This document shows positions 44,538 through 53,543 of a stretch of DNA of 64,000 nt, one piece after another. Source of the DNA: Amphibacillus cookii (GTDB taxonomy: Bacteria > Bacillota > Bacilli > Bacillales > Amphibacillaceae); assembly GCF_016908375.1 (NCBI RefSeq), contig NZ_JAFBDS010000001.1:620226-684225 (forward strand), given 5' to 3'. Under the pieces are notes generated by a model. That model was not told the origin of the DNA. It did not search any database and saw only the letters and a list, made by a program, of their open reading frames with translations. Position 1 is the first letter of the stretch. The number at the start of each line of letters is the position of its first letter. A program made the position numbers and the translations under genes.

Positions 44538-44807
44538 TTTATCCCAGATAACCGTCCGTAAAATCCCCCTCAAAATAGCGAGTAGAGCAAATCAATTGAG
44601 GTGGGCGATATGTCCTGATTCACTCAACTTCCATCAGTGGATGAAGAAGATCGTAGACTAAAATCGCCACATCTTTAAGAAGGATGACAGACTAAGACCG
44701 CCACATTTTTAAAAAGGACTACAGGCTAAGATCGCCACGTCCTGTGGCAACGTCTGCATGACCTACATCCTGTAGCCCTCCGTCCACTGATGGAAGTTTC
44801 GTTTTAT
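44538..44807 (+). repeat. Two-hairpin repeat, copy 13 (expanded loop)
   Basis: Starts TTTATCCCAGATAACCGTCC, ends AGTTTCGTTTTAT. The loop of hairpin II carries two 34-bp units (GATCGTAGACTAAAATCGCC and GATGACAGACTAAGACCGCC), a third divergent unit and the end block GCCACGTCCTGTGGCAACG to CTACATCCTGTAGCCCTCC. Confidence 0.87.
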
Positions 44808-44858
44808 ACGGAATCATTGATGTTCTTGATTATTCGCATTGGATCCTTTCCTATTGTT

Positions 44859-46145
44859 TCAATGAAATGAAGTAAAAATACCACCAGTTTGTCTTTGATA
44901 GACTTCTCTACCAGCAACTGTATTTATAATTTGAACATTACGATCAACAGTTAAGCCCAGGTTTGTTGCACTACTACCATGTGAATGTTCAAGGCCGGTT
45001 TGTATGAAAAATCGATTGTTTTGCTGGTCTTTAAAAATAAGCTGATAATCACTAGTTACCTTAACATGTTTATCATCTTCCCAAACCATTTTATCGGCAA
45101 AGCGATTGTAAAACCAGTCGGGAATGTTGGGCTGATAGCCAGTTGCCAAAATGAGTTTGTCTGTTAATTCCTTAAAGGATTGCGATTGTTGCCATTGCTC
45201 ATAAGTCACTTCATATTTTCCTTCCATAGCTCTAATGGCTTTAATTGCTGTCAAAGGCTGTAACTTAATTGAACGATCTTCACCATCTATTGTTCGGTGA
45301 TAAAGTTCATGATAAATTTGGTGAAGGGTTTGTTGTTGTACACCGTTTCGTAGTGGTTTTAATTTTTCTAGTCCATTTAGACGTGATGCCAAATTTAATT
45401 GATGAAAGTAATCAACATAATCTGGAGAAAAAATTTCTTGTCCAAGTTTTGAATGATCAAGTTGGAAATAACCAGGACTCCTTGTATACCAATGAATTTT
45501 GAAGTCAAATTGTTTTTGATATTTGAGTAAATCTAAAAAAATCTCTGAGGCACTTTGACCTGAACCAATAAGCGTTATCACCTTTCCCTTCAGCGTTTGA
45601 TCTTTGTGGAAAAGGTATTGGCTTGAATGGTGGATATCTTCATTCGGAAATTCAGTTAAATCAAATACGGTATTTGGTTTTGACCCTGTACCGAGTACAA
45701 TATGCTTGCCCTTATAACAAGCAATATTGTTTTGGTTATGTTTGACATAAACATGATAAAGCTGATCTTCTAGCTTGACGTCAATAACACGGGAGCCAAA
45801 ATGACAATCCTGAAGTTGTTCGACCACCCATTTAATATAAGCATCATATTCTTGACGAGGTATTTCAAAGTTATGGTAAAAAAAGAAAGTAAATAAGCGT
45901 TGTTTATCGTGTAAATAATTTAGATATGTAAATTGACTTCTAGGATTAGCAAAAGTAACGAGATCAGCTAGAAACGAAACTTGCAGGTCTGTACCATCAA
46001 TCAACATGCCCGGGTGCCATTTGAATCGAGGCGTTTGTTCAAAGAAGATCCCCTCAATATCTGCTTGCTCTTCTATTAGAGCAGCTAGTCCGATATTATA
46101 AGGTCCAAGCCCTATGCCAATCACGTCATATATATGTTCTTTCAT
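44859..46145 (-). CDS. L-lysine/L-ornithine N-monooxygenase
   Basis: 428 aa. FAD- and NADPH-dependent N-hydroxylation of lysine or ornithine, the first step of many hydroxamate siderophores. N-terminal FAD motif DVIGIGLGPYNIGLAALIEE, substrate region DLQVSFLADLVTFANPRS, NADPH motif VITLIGSGQSASEIFLDLLK, and C-terminal LILATGYQPNIP. AGGAGG precedes the ATG. No other siderophore gene lies in the window, so its pathway is unknown; feoAB at 54981 is another iron system. Confidence 0.88.
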   Translation of the reverse strand: MKEHIYDVIGIGLGPYNIGLAALIEEQADIEGIFFEQTPRFKWHPGMLIDGTDLQVSFLADLVTFANPRSQFTYLNYLHDKQRLFTFFFYHNFEIPRQEYDAYIKWVVEQLQDCHFGSRVIDVKLEDQLYHVYVKHNQNNIACYKGKHIVLGTGSKPNTVFDLTEFPNEDIHHSSQYLFHKDQTLKGKVITLIGSGQSASEIFLDLLKYQKQFDFKIHWYTRSPGYFQLDHSKLGQEIFSPDYVDYFHQLNLASRLNGLEKLKPLRNGVQQQTLHQIYHELYHRTIDGEDRSIKLQPLTAIKAIRAMEGKYEVTYEQWQQSQSFKELTDKLILATGYQPNIPDWFYNRFADKMVWEDDKHVKVTSDYQLIFKDQQNNRFFIQTGLEHSHGSSATNLGLTVDRNVQIINTVAGREVYQRQTGGIFTSFH

Positions 46146-46387
46146 ATATATCCTCCCATTTAAAATCGTTTTTTGTTTTTTACACTATTCCCTAATAATC
46201 AGCAACCTAATCACAAGTGAAGGAGTAAATCTACATAAAAATGGTTGCGTCGCGTGTAAAGCTGTGCTATTCTTTGATTGAATAAGTGCAATCGATTGCT
46301 TTCGTTGTATCGCTTATTTTTTTATGCAAAATGAAATCGCTTAACTATACTGATGGTAGCCATATTTTGATTGTTTATTAATTAAGA

Positions 46388-46543
46388 TTAATCACAGATA
46401 ACTGTCCGTAAACCACCCACTTCAAATAGAGAGCAGAGCTCATCTATATAGGTGGGGGCTAACGGACGCTAATGTCCTGATTCACTCAACTAACCATCAG
46501 TGTGAGAAAGACGAAACCACTACTGATTAAAGGTTTGCTTTAT
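46388..46543 (+). repeat. Two-hairpin intergenic repeat, copy 14
   Basis: TTAATCACAGATAACTGTCCG to AGGTTTGCTTTAT, both hairpins present. It lies 67 bp before the broken GH13 gene; the rest of 46146-46387 holds nothing recognised. Confidence 0.85.
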
Positions 46544-46583
46544 ATTATGCAATCGTTTTTACTGTATATCAATCATTTAGTAG

Positions 46584-47187
<604 letters not shown>

Positions 47188-47206
47188 GAAATTGGGGGAA
47201 ACAAGC

Positions 47207-48868
47207 ATGAATAGCAGAAAATGGTGGAAAGAGGCAGTAGCTTATCAAATTTATCCGCGTAGCTTTAAAGATTCAAATGGAGATGGAATTGGTGATCTTC
47301 AGGGCATAATTGATAAATTAGACTATTTACAAGGATTAGGTGTTGATGTCCTTTGGGTTAGTCCTATTTATCAATCACCTAATGACGATAATGGTTATGA
47401 TATTAGTGATTATCAAGCAATCATGGCAGACTTCGGTACAATGGATGATTTTGATCTTTTATTAGCAGAAACGCATAAACGAGGGATGAAACTGATTATG
47501 GATCTTGTTATAAATCATACATCTGATGAACATCCTTGGTTTATCGAATCGCGTTCTTCAAAGGATAATCGCTATCGAGATTATTATATTTGGCATCCCG
47601 GGAAAGCCGGAAAAGAACCGAATAATTGGGAATCCATTTTTAGCGGTTCAGCTTGGCAATATGATGAGAAAACAGGTGAATATTATTTGCACGTTTTTTC
47701 AAAAAAACAACCAGACCTAAATTGGGAAAATAAAGAAGTGAGAGAGCAATTATATCAAATGGTAAATTGGTGGTTAGATAAAGGGATTGATGGTTTTAGG
47801 GTGGATGCTATTTCACATATTAAAAAAGTTGAAGGTTTTCCAGACTTGCCTAACCCTAATAATAAGGAGTATGTGGCGTCTTTTGCTGGACATATGAACC
47901 GTCCAGGTATCGACAATTTATTGTCTGAATTTGTTGATCGTACCATTAAAAACTATGATGTTATGACCGTTGGTGAAGCAAATGGTGTTAGAGTTGAAGA
48001 TGCAGAACAATGGGTCGGAGAAACGAACGGTTATTTTAATATGATTTTCCAATTTGATCATTTAGGCTTATGGGGGAAGAGTGTTGATGGTGGTGTTGAT
48101 TTACCTGCATTGAAAGAAGCATTAACAAAATGGCAGAAGGGTTTGGAAAATAAAGGTTGGAATGCTTTATTTTTTGAGAATCATGATCAAGCACGGTCTG
48201 TTTCGACTTGGGGCAATGATAACCAGCTTAGAAAGACATCTGCTAAAGCATTAGCAACACTTTACTTTTTCATGCAAGGGACACCATTTATTTATCAAGG
48301 CCAAGAGATTGGGATGACCAATGTAAAGTTTGATTCGATCGATGATTATAATGATGTCGCGATTAAAAATTTGTATAAACATGAAATAGAAGCAGGTAAA
48401 TCTCATGAAGAAGTGATGCAAATAATCTGGAAAAATGGGCGTGATAATTCTAGAACACCTATGCAGTGGACGAGTGAACCTGAGGCTGGCTTTACAACAG
48501 GGACACCTTGGTTAAAGGTTAACCCTAATTATCCAGATATTAATGTCGAGCAAAGTATTAATGATCCAGACTCTATTTATCATTATTACCGTCAAATGAT
48601 TGAGCTGAGAAAATCAACAGAAGCTTTAATATATGGAACTTATGATTTAATTGCAGCAGATCATGATTACGTTTATGCTTATACAAGAAGTTATCAAGGA
48701 ATAAAATATGCGGTCATTGTTAATATGTTTGACAAAATGACGGTTCTCGATTTAACTAGACAATTGACAATTGAATCATTAGTGTTAGCAAATTATCAAG
48801 TCCACGATCCAGAGCAATGCATGATTAAGTTAAGGCCATATGAAGCGAGAGTTTATCGAGTGAAATAA
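47207..48868 (+). CDS. GH13 alpha-glucosidase (oligo-1,6-glucosidase type)
   Basis: 553 aa, full length. Cytoplasmic hydrolysis of isomaltose-type or other short alpha-glucosides. Motifs: [34 protein letters not shown] (region I), GIDGFRVDAISHI (nucleophile Asp), VMTVGEANGV (acid/base Glu) and LFFENHDQARSVS (transition-state Asp). ATG at 47207 follows TTGGGGGA. It starts 20 bp after the broken paralogue, so a former two-gene operon is likely. No transporter is adjacent. Confidence 0.92.
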   Translation: MNSRKWWKEAVAYQIYPRSFKDSNGDGIGDLQGIIDKLDYLQGLGVDVLWVSPIYQSPNDDNGYDISDYQAIMADFGTMDDFDLLLAETHKRGMKLIMDLVINHTSDEHPWFIESRSSKDNRYRDYYIWHPGKAGKEPNNWESIFSGSAWQYDEKTGEYYLHVFSKKQPDLNWENKEVREQLYQMVNWWLDKGIDGFRVDAISHIKKVEGFPDLPNPNNKEYVASFAGHMNRPGIDNLLSEFVDRTIKNYDVMTVGEANGVRVEDAEQWVGETNGYFNMIFQFDHLGLWGKSVDGGVDLPALKEALTKWQKGLENKGWNALFFENHDQARSVSTWGNDNQLRKTSAKALATLYFFMQGTPFIYQGQEIGMTNVKFDSIDDYNDVAIKNLYKHEIEAGKSHEEVMQIIWKNGRDNSRTPMQWTSEPEAGFTTGTPWLKVNPNYPDINVEQSINDPDSIYHYYRQMIELRKSTEALIYGTYDLIAADHDYVYAYTRSYQGIKYAVIVNMFDKMTVLDLTRQLTIESLVLANYQVHDPEQCMIKLRPYEARVYRVK

Positions 48869-48871
48869 TAT

Positions 48872-48913
48872 AAAGCTTTTCATCTGATTCATTTCAAGGT
48901 GAAAAGCTTTTCT
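48872..48913. terminator. Terminator after alpha-glucosidase
   Basis: AAAGCTTTTCA pairs perfectly with TGAAAAGCTTT across a 17-nt loop, T-rich after it; between convergent genes. Confidence 0.75.
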
Positions 48914-48954
48914 ATTACTTCGGATAAAAAGCCGAATGCGATCAAGTTACACCA

Positions 48955-49731
48955 TTAAAAGTAAGAATTATTTTTACCTTTTTCAAGTATCGCCCATTGA
49001 CACGTGCGGTTTTCAAGGAAATCAATTGCTTTAAAGATAAAAAGACCTAATAAACTAATAGCGATAATACCTGCATACATTTGCAAATAATTAATTCGGA
49101 CCCATGCATCCATAATAAAATAGCCGATACCATAAGTGGTTGCATAATTTTCAGCAAAGAACAATACTGAAATACTTGTTCCGACACTAATTCGTAACGC
49201 TGTATAAAGTTTCGGTAAAATGGCAGGTAAAACGAGGTGTCGATAGATTTGCCATTTGTTGGCGCCTAAAGATTGAATAGATAGAAAGAGATGGTAACTT
49301 AGTCCTTTCACACTGTCCCGAATGGTAACAAGAATTTGAAAGACAATGATAATGGTTACCAGTATTATTTTTGAGCTATTTCCTAGGCCAAATAAAATCA
49401 TAAGCACAGGTAAAAAGGCTATTTTAGGAACAGGAAATAACAGATAAATAACAGGGCCAAAAAATTGATCATAACGATAATGTAAACCTAACCAGAGTCC
49501 AATGCTCACACCGATACTAATTGAGATAAAGATCGATATCAGAATACGCAACAAACTGGCGCCTAAATGAATCATTAACTCACCACTCAATAATTTAAAG
49601 AAAGTAAGCAATGCTTCAATCGGGTTGGGAATGATGGCGATTTGAAGGAGATAGTGTAGCAATAACCAAATCAAACATACCATTAGCATCGCATATAAAG
49701 TGCGGTATTTATTAACAAGTTGATTGATCAT
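48955..49731 (-). CDS. ABC transporter permease (SsuC/TauC/ThiX type)
   Basis: 258 aa, about six helices; EAA-loop signature HLFLSIQSLGANKWQIYRHL, then VLPAILPKLYTALRISVGTS. Family moves sulfonates, nitrate, bicarbonate or thiamine precursors. The ATG at 49731 overlaps the end of the ATPase gene by 20 nt, so the two are translated together. Substrate unknown because no binding protein gene is adjacent. Confidence 0.87.
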   Translation of the reverse strand: MINQLVNKYRTLYAMLMVCLIWLLLHYLLQIAIIPNPIEALLTFFKLLSGELMIHLGASLLRILISIFISISIGVSIGLWLGLHYRYDQFFGPVIYLLFPVPKIAFLPVLMILFGLGNSSKIILVTIIIVFQILVTIRDSVKGLSYHLFLSIQSLGANKWQIYRHLVLPAILPKLYTALRISVGTSISVLFFAENYATTYGIGYFIMDAWVRINYLQMYAGIIAISLLGLFIFKAIDFLENRTCQWAILEKGKNNSYF

Positions 49732-50464
49732 GTTGCTCTGCCTCCAATTCCTCACGAACCCGGACACACATTTGATGAAAGGCGACTTCGTTTCTAATAT
49801 GGTGATCACCAAAACAAGGATTTTCAAGAATAGATTTAATCCTACCAGACTTTGGTGTCATTATCATAATACGTTTTCCTAGAAATACCGCTTCTTCAAT
49901 ATTATGTGTGACGAAGATAACAGAAAGTGAACGCTTCTGATAAAGGTCTAGAATAACACCCTGTAATTCTTCTCTTACAATCGTATCTAGTGAAGAGAAC
50001 GGTTCATCCATAAGTAAGAGATCGGGATTTGTCGCTAATGCACGTGCAATGGCTACGCGTTGCTGTTGTCCCCCACTCAGCTGAATCGGATAGCGATGAC
50101 ACTGCTCTTTAATATGTAACTGCTCTAATACATCATTTACACGTTCTTTTATCTTACTTTTATTCTCGTGACGCAAAGTTAAGCCTAGGGCTGCATTTTG
50201 ATAAACGGTTTTCCAAGGGAATAATCCATATTCTTGCAAGATCACACCTGTTTCTTTTCTTGGTTTATTAATTATTTCTCCTTTAATATGTATGTTACCT
50301 TGATAAGGCTTTAGTAACCCGGCTAAACAATACAATAATGTACTTTTGCCACATCCCGAAGGACCAATGATCGCCAATGTCTCTTTTGGCTTGACGGTTA
50401 AGTCAATATTATTTAGGATCGTATTTTGTTGGTACTTTACGGAAAGATTTTGAACTTCAATCAT
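49712..50464 (-). CDS. ABC transporter ATPase (SsuB/TauB type)
   Basis: 250 aa. Walker A AIIGPSGCGKSTLLYCLAG, Q-loop VILQEYGLFPWKTVYQNAAL, signature [16 protein letters not shown], Walker B LLLMDEPFSSLD, and H-loop VIFVTHNIEEAVFLG. First gene of a two-gene operon with the permease. No periplasmic-type binding protein is encoded beside it, which is unusual; it may be elsewhere. Confidence 0.9.
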   Translation of the reverse strand: MIEVQNLSVKYQQNTILNNIDLTVKPKETLAIIGPSGCGKSTLLYCLAGLLKPYQGNIHIKGEIINKPRKETGVILQEYGLFPWKTVYQNAALGLTLRHENKSKIKERVNDVLEQLHIKEQCHRYPIQLSGGQQQRVAIARALATNPDLLLMDEPFSSLDTIVREELQGVILDLYQKRSLSVIFVTHNIEEAVFLGKRIMIMTPKSGRIKSILENPCFGDHHIRNEVAFHQMCVRVREELEAEQHDQSTC

Positions 50465-50596
50465 AGTAACCTCGCATTCTTTATCCTCAATCCATTTTGC
50501 TAGTCTATTAGTTAAATAATGATAATAACGCTTCTATCAGTTTATAGTAAACAGTGAATAACATCAATGTGAAAAAACGAACAATTTTATGAACGT

Positions 50597-50649
50597 TTTA
50601 TCACAGATAATCGTCCGTAAATCAACCCCACTGATTGAAGGTTCAATAT
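50597..50649 (+). repeat. Short-form repeat (copy 15)
   Basis: TTTATCACAGATAATCGTCC, GTAAATCAACCCCACTGATT and GAAGGTTCAATAT: the two ends of the repeat joined without the central part. Confidence 0.75.
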
Positions 50650-50721
50650 AGACTGAGCTTTGGTTAGATATAAAAAGAAAGAGGGTATTTTCATTGAATA
50701 AGATGAAATAGGAGGGGATAA

Positions 50722-50749
50722 AGGATGTATTGAGGAGGAAATACATCCT
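50722..50749 (-). terminator. Terminator of metA
   Basis: AGGATGTATT pairs with AATACATCCT across 8 nt; T-rich downstream on the minus strand (TTTATCC) and on the plus strand. Confidence 0.8.
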
Positions 50750-50754
50750 GTTTT

Positions 50755-51669
50755 TTATGTCTTTGTCCATTTAAAGGGTGTTTCCTGATATACAAAGTAG
50801 TTTAGCCAATTAGAAAAAAGTAAATAGCCTTCTGATCGCCAACGATTTTTTGGAGTTTTACTGCTGTCATCTTCCGGGAAATAGTCGGTAGGCATATGAA
50901 TATCATGTCCTTTGGTTAAGTCACGTTGATATTCTTGCGCCAATGTATCTGCATCATATTCAATATGTCCCGTAATCATAACATGCTTTTCATCTCGAGA
51001 AACAATCAAAAATGGTCCCGCTTGTTCAGAGTGATCAAGGATGAGCAGATCTGGCTCAGATTCAATCGCTTGATAATCTATATCGGTGTGACGAGAATGT
51101 GGCGCGATAAATTCATCATCAATTCCTCGGACCAGTTTGTGAGTGGGGTCAATTAATTGATGTGTAAAAATACCGCTTATTTTATTGGCACGTGTCGATT
51201 TTCTAATTCCATAATGATGATACAAGGCAGCTTGTGCTCCCCAACAAATGTGAATAGTCGAGGTAACATGTTCCATTGACCAGTCCATAATTTCAGTTAA
51301 TTCTTCCCAATAATCGACGTGTTCAAAATCAAACTTTTCGACAGGTGCTCCGGTTACAATCATCCCATCATAGCGGTCATGTTTCACATCAGAAAAAGTA
51401 AGGTAGAATTGTTCTAAATGGGATTTGGGTACATTTTTAGATTGATAACTTTCCGTGTGAATAAAATCGACGTGTACTTGCAGTGGTGAGTTACTTAATA
51501 AACGTAAAATTTGTGTTTCTGTTCGCTCTTTTTCAGGCATTAAATTGAGTACCAATATTTTCAAAGGTCGAATGTCTTGAGTAGTGGCCCGTTCTGCTTC
51601 CATTAAAAAAATGTTTTCTTTCTCTAATATGGAACGTGCAGGTAATGCTTTCGGTATGTTAATTGGCAT
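50755..51669 (-). CDS. metA: Homoserine O-acyltransferase
   Basis: 304 aa, full length. Activates homoserine by acyl transfer for methionine synthesis; Bacillus MetA enzymes use acetyl-CoA. Family motifs: ALPARSILEKENIFLM near the N-terminus, IVTGAPVEKFDFEHVDYW, catalytic Cys in STIHICWGAQAALYHHYG, the conserved APHSRHTDI and MITGHIEYDADTLAQEY with the His/Glu pair. Start after GGGGGGATC. Its promoter is at 51719; no S-box or T-box was seen in the leader. Confidence 0.93.
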   Translation of the reverse strand: MPINIPKALPARSILEKENIFLMEAERATTQDIRPLKILVLNLMPEKERTETQILRLLSNSPLQVHVDFIHTESYQSKNVPKSHLEQFYLTFSDVKHDRYDGMIVTGAPVEKFDFEHVDYWEELTEIMDWSMEHVTSTIHICWGAQAALYHHYGIRKSTRANKISGIFTHQLIDPTHKLVRGIDDEFIAPHSRHTDIDYQAIESEPDLLILDHSEQAGPFLIVSRDEKHVMITGHIEYDADTLAQEYQRDLTKGHDIHMPTDYFPEDDSSKTPKNRWRSEGYLLFSNWLNYFVYQETPFKWTKT

Positions 51670-51718
51670 TTGTCACGATCCCCCCATTGTTTATGATCTT
51701 ATCTTCATGTTACCGTAC

Positions 51719-51747
51719 ATTATAGCTTGCTTTTCTTTGTCCGGCAA
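51719..51747 (-). promoter_or_regulatory. Promoter of metA
   Basis: Minus strand: -35 TTGCCG (51747-51742), 17 bp, -10 TATAAT (51724-51719). The leader is about 45 nt, too short for a SAM riboswitch. Confidence 0.6.
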
Positions 51748-51926
51748 TAAAAAATTGATAATTCAGACAGTTAATTGATGTTCATAATTTTTTTAAAGGT
51801 AGAGGTCGGGATCCATTCATTAAATAAACGAATCATTCGCATTTGCTCTTAATTCTTTTATTTTTGACCCAGTCTGCTTTCCATTTTGAGGTGTAGTTAA
51901 TTTCTCAATAAAGTGAAAACTTAATG

Positions 51927-52069
51927 TATTACAGATAACTGTTCGTAAACCGCCCACTCAAAATAGAGAGCAGAGGTCATTCTATAATGGGTGGGCGCTA
52001 ACGGTCGCTAATGTCCTGATTCACTCAGCTAACAATCAGTGGGGGGGGCTGATGCAAGTTTCGTTTTAT
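51927..52069 (+). repeat. Two-hairpin intergenic repeat, copy 16
   Basis: TATTACAGATAACTGTTCG to AAGTTTCGTTTTAT. The loop of hairpin II has a run of eight G. Its end is 4 bp from the stop codon of the YvrJ-type gene. Confidence 0.85.
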
Positions 52070-52073
52070 TCGG

Positions 52074-52211
52074 TTACTTCAACTGATCTGGTAGGGCAAC
52101 GATTGATTCAATTAAAGTATTCAGCTTTGTTTCAATGCGATGTAATAAATAGAAGGTGACAGCAATCGGAAAGCCAAGTTCTGTTAATAAAGTTAACCAT
52201 TGTTCTGCCAT
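52074..52211 (-). CDS. YvrJ-family small membrane protein
   Basis: 45 aa: MAEQWLTLLTELGFPIAVTF, YLLHRIETKLNTLIESIVAL, then PDQLK. One membrane helix with the GFPIAVTFYLL-x-R-x-E signature of YvrJ. AAAGGAG precedes the ATG. In other Bacillaceae this gene follows DUF1659 and DUF2922 genes, and both occur upstream here (53163, 52916), though separated by about 700 bp of repeat and unexplained sequence. Function unknown. Confidence 0.85.
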   Translation of the reverse strand: MAEQWLTLLTELGFPIAVTFYLLHRIETKLNTLIESIVALPDQLK

Positions 52212-52586
52212 TGTTTTGCTCCTTTCATTCAGAATAAGAGGGACTAAAGATTAATTAGAAAGCTGCAATTTGAATATTTGCGTACATATAAGCTTTTGCT
52301 TTCAATCACAAACACAAAGGAGGCATCTTCGAAAAGGTATTGTCTTCTTACTGGGTAAAGGACCAAACTTACAGACCATTGCTCAGTTAGACATACCCCC
52401 TGTGTGCAGTTTTGTTACACACACAGGGGGATATCAGATTAAAGTCGTTACGTTATGTCCGCAATTCAGCGCCTGTTGGTCCTAAAGGATACGGTGGACA
52501 TCGTCAGTCCCCGTGCATCGAGAAAAGCAACCTTGATTTTAGAGGCGTCTCTGTATTTTGCCTAGTTTGTTCGGATTCACTCCTGC
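52212..52586. other. Unexplained, relatively GC-rich block
   Basis: No gene recognised. Contains an 11-bp perfect stem (CCCCCTGTGTG, CACACAGGGGG at about 52397-52429), then CCTAAAGGATACGGTGGACA and CGTCAGTCCCCGTGCATCG. The composition is unlike its neighbours. It may be a transposon end or a structured RNA; it lies between the YvrJ gene and a loop-expanded repeat. Confidence 0.35.
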
Positions 52587-52898
52587 TTCAAAGATAACCG
52601 TTCGTAAACCACCTCTCTCAAAATAGAATAGTAGAGCAAATCGATTGAGGTGGGTGATACGGCCGCTAATGTCTTGATTCACTCAACGAACCATTAGTGG
52701 GTGGGTAAGATCGTAGACTAAAACCACCACATCTTTAAGAAGGATGACAGACTAAGACCGCCACGTCTTTAAGAAGGATTACAGACTAAGGTCGCCACGT
52801 CCTGTGGCAACGTCTGCATGACCTACATCCTGTAGGCCCACGTCTGCATAACCTACATCCTGTAGGTCCTCCACCTGCTGATTGAAGGTTCGTTTTAT
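52587..52898 (+). repeat. Two-hairpin repeat, copy 17 (longest expanded loop)
   Basis: Starts TCAAAGATAACCGTTCG, ends GATTGAAGGTTCGTTTTAT. The loop has three 34-bp-type units from GATCGTAGACTAAAACCACC onward and a duplicated end block (CACGTCTGCAT-ACCTACATCCTGTAGG occurs twice). Longest copy in the window. Confidence 0.87.
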
Positions 52899-52915
52899 GT
52901 CCTATCCTTGACTCA

Positions 52916-53128
52916 TTACCATTCGATATCTTCAACATAGCGTTCGACAATGCGTGCGCTATATTTTTCTTTTAAAGCGCCACCAGTGGTAAAGAAAACA
53001 TCTGATGCTAAAATTTGATCCATTACCTGTCTAACTTGCTCAGGATCAATTGGGTCAATTGGATCTTCAAGTGTAAAGGTTGTGACACGGTTCTCTTGAT
53101 TCAAAAATTTAAGCTCTAACGTTTGCAA
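52916..53128 (-). CDS. DUF2922 family protein
   Basis: 70 aa: MQTLELKFLNQENRVTTFTL, DPIDPEQVRQVMDQILASDV, FFTTGGALKEKYSARIVERY. Matches DUF2922 (about 70 aa, K-x-x-A-R-I-V-x-R-x-V near the end). TTG start at 53128 lies 8 nt after GGAGG; the GTG three codons upstream overlaps that site. Follows the DUF1659 gene by 34 nt. Function unknown. Confidence 0.85.
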   Translation of the reverse strand: MQTLELKFLNQENRVTTFTLEDPIDPIDPEQVRQVMDQILASDVFFTTGGALKEKYSARIVERYVEDIEW

Positions 53129-53162
53129 AATTAACACCTCCTTTCATTGATTGACTAGCGCA

Positions 53163-53387
53163 CTAGTCAGATAGTAAAACAACATCATTACGACGTACTG
53201 CCTCTAATGTGTGTGATTGTAAAGAAGCAAAGGCGTGAGCAATGCCTAATAATTGTTCGTTTGTCGCATCTGGACTCACATTATTAAACGACTTTGTTTT
53301 TGTCATGCTATCTCCATTTGTAGGCTCGCTCGTATTCACTTCAAAAATGAGTTGAAGTCGAGAATTTATCGTTTCAAAGCTGTTCAT
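53163..53387 (-). CDS. DUF1659 family protein
   Basis: 74 aa: SRLQLIFEVNTSEPTNGDSM, KTKSFNNVSPDATNEQLLGI, AFASLQSHTLEAVRRNDVVL. Matches DUF1659, whose members end with an R-x-D/E-x-x-x-L-x-D pattern. GGGGGTG precedes the ATG. First gene of the small-protein set DUF1659, DUF2922, YvrJ. Function unknown. Confidence 0.85.
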   Translation of the reverse strand: MNSFETINSRLQLIFEVNTSEPTNGDSMTKTKSFNNVSPDATNEQLLGIAHAFASLQSHTLEAVRRNDVVLLSD

Positions 53388-53543
53388 GTAATCACCCCCT
53401 TTCTATCTTTATTATCGCTAGCACAACTAAAAAGCAGGCTTATTTGTGTTAAGAAGTGTTAAAATTTATTTTGTTAAAAAACATAAAGGTATGAATTGTG
53501 CTATACTAGCAGAGACATAAAGATATAAAAGGGGGCAAAGCTT

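Noticed and set aside
44640..44785. Tandem 34-bp units as a CRISPR array
   Set aside because: Units are adjacent without unique spacers and lie in the loop of a dispersed repeat; no cas genes in the window.
51670..51930. SAM riboswitch or T-box before metA
   Set aside because: The promoter lies about 50 bp from the start, leaving no room, and no S-box or T-box motif was seen.
52270..52485. 71-codon frame in the unexplained block
   Set aside because: No ribosome site, unusual composition, and it spans a perfect stem-loop; no similarity recognised.
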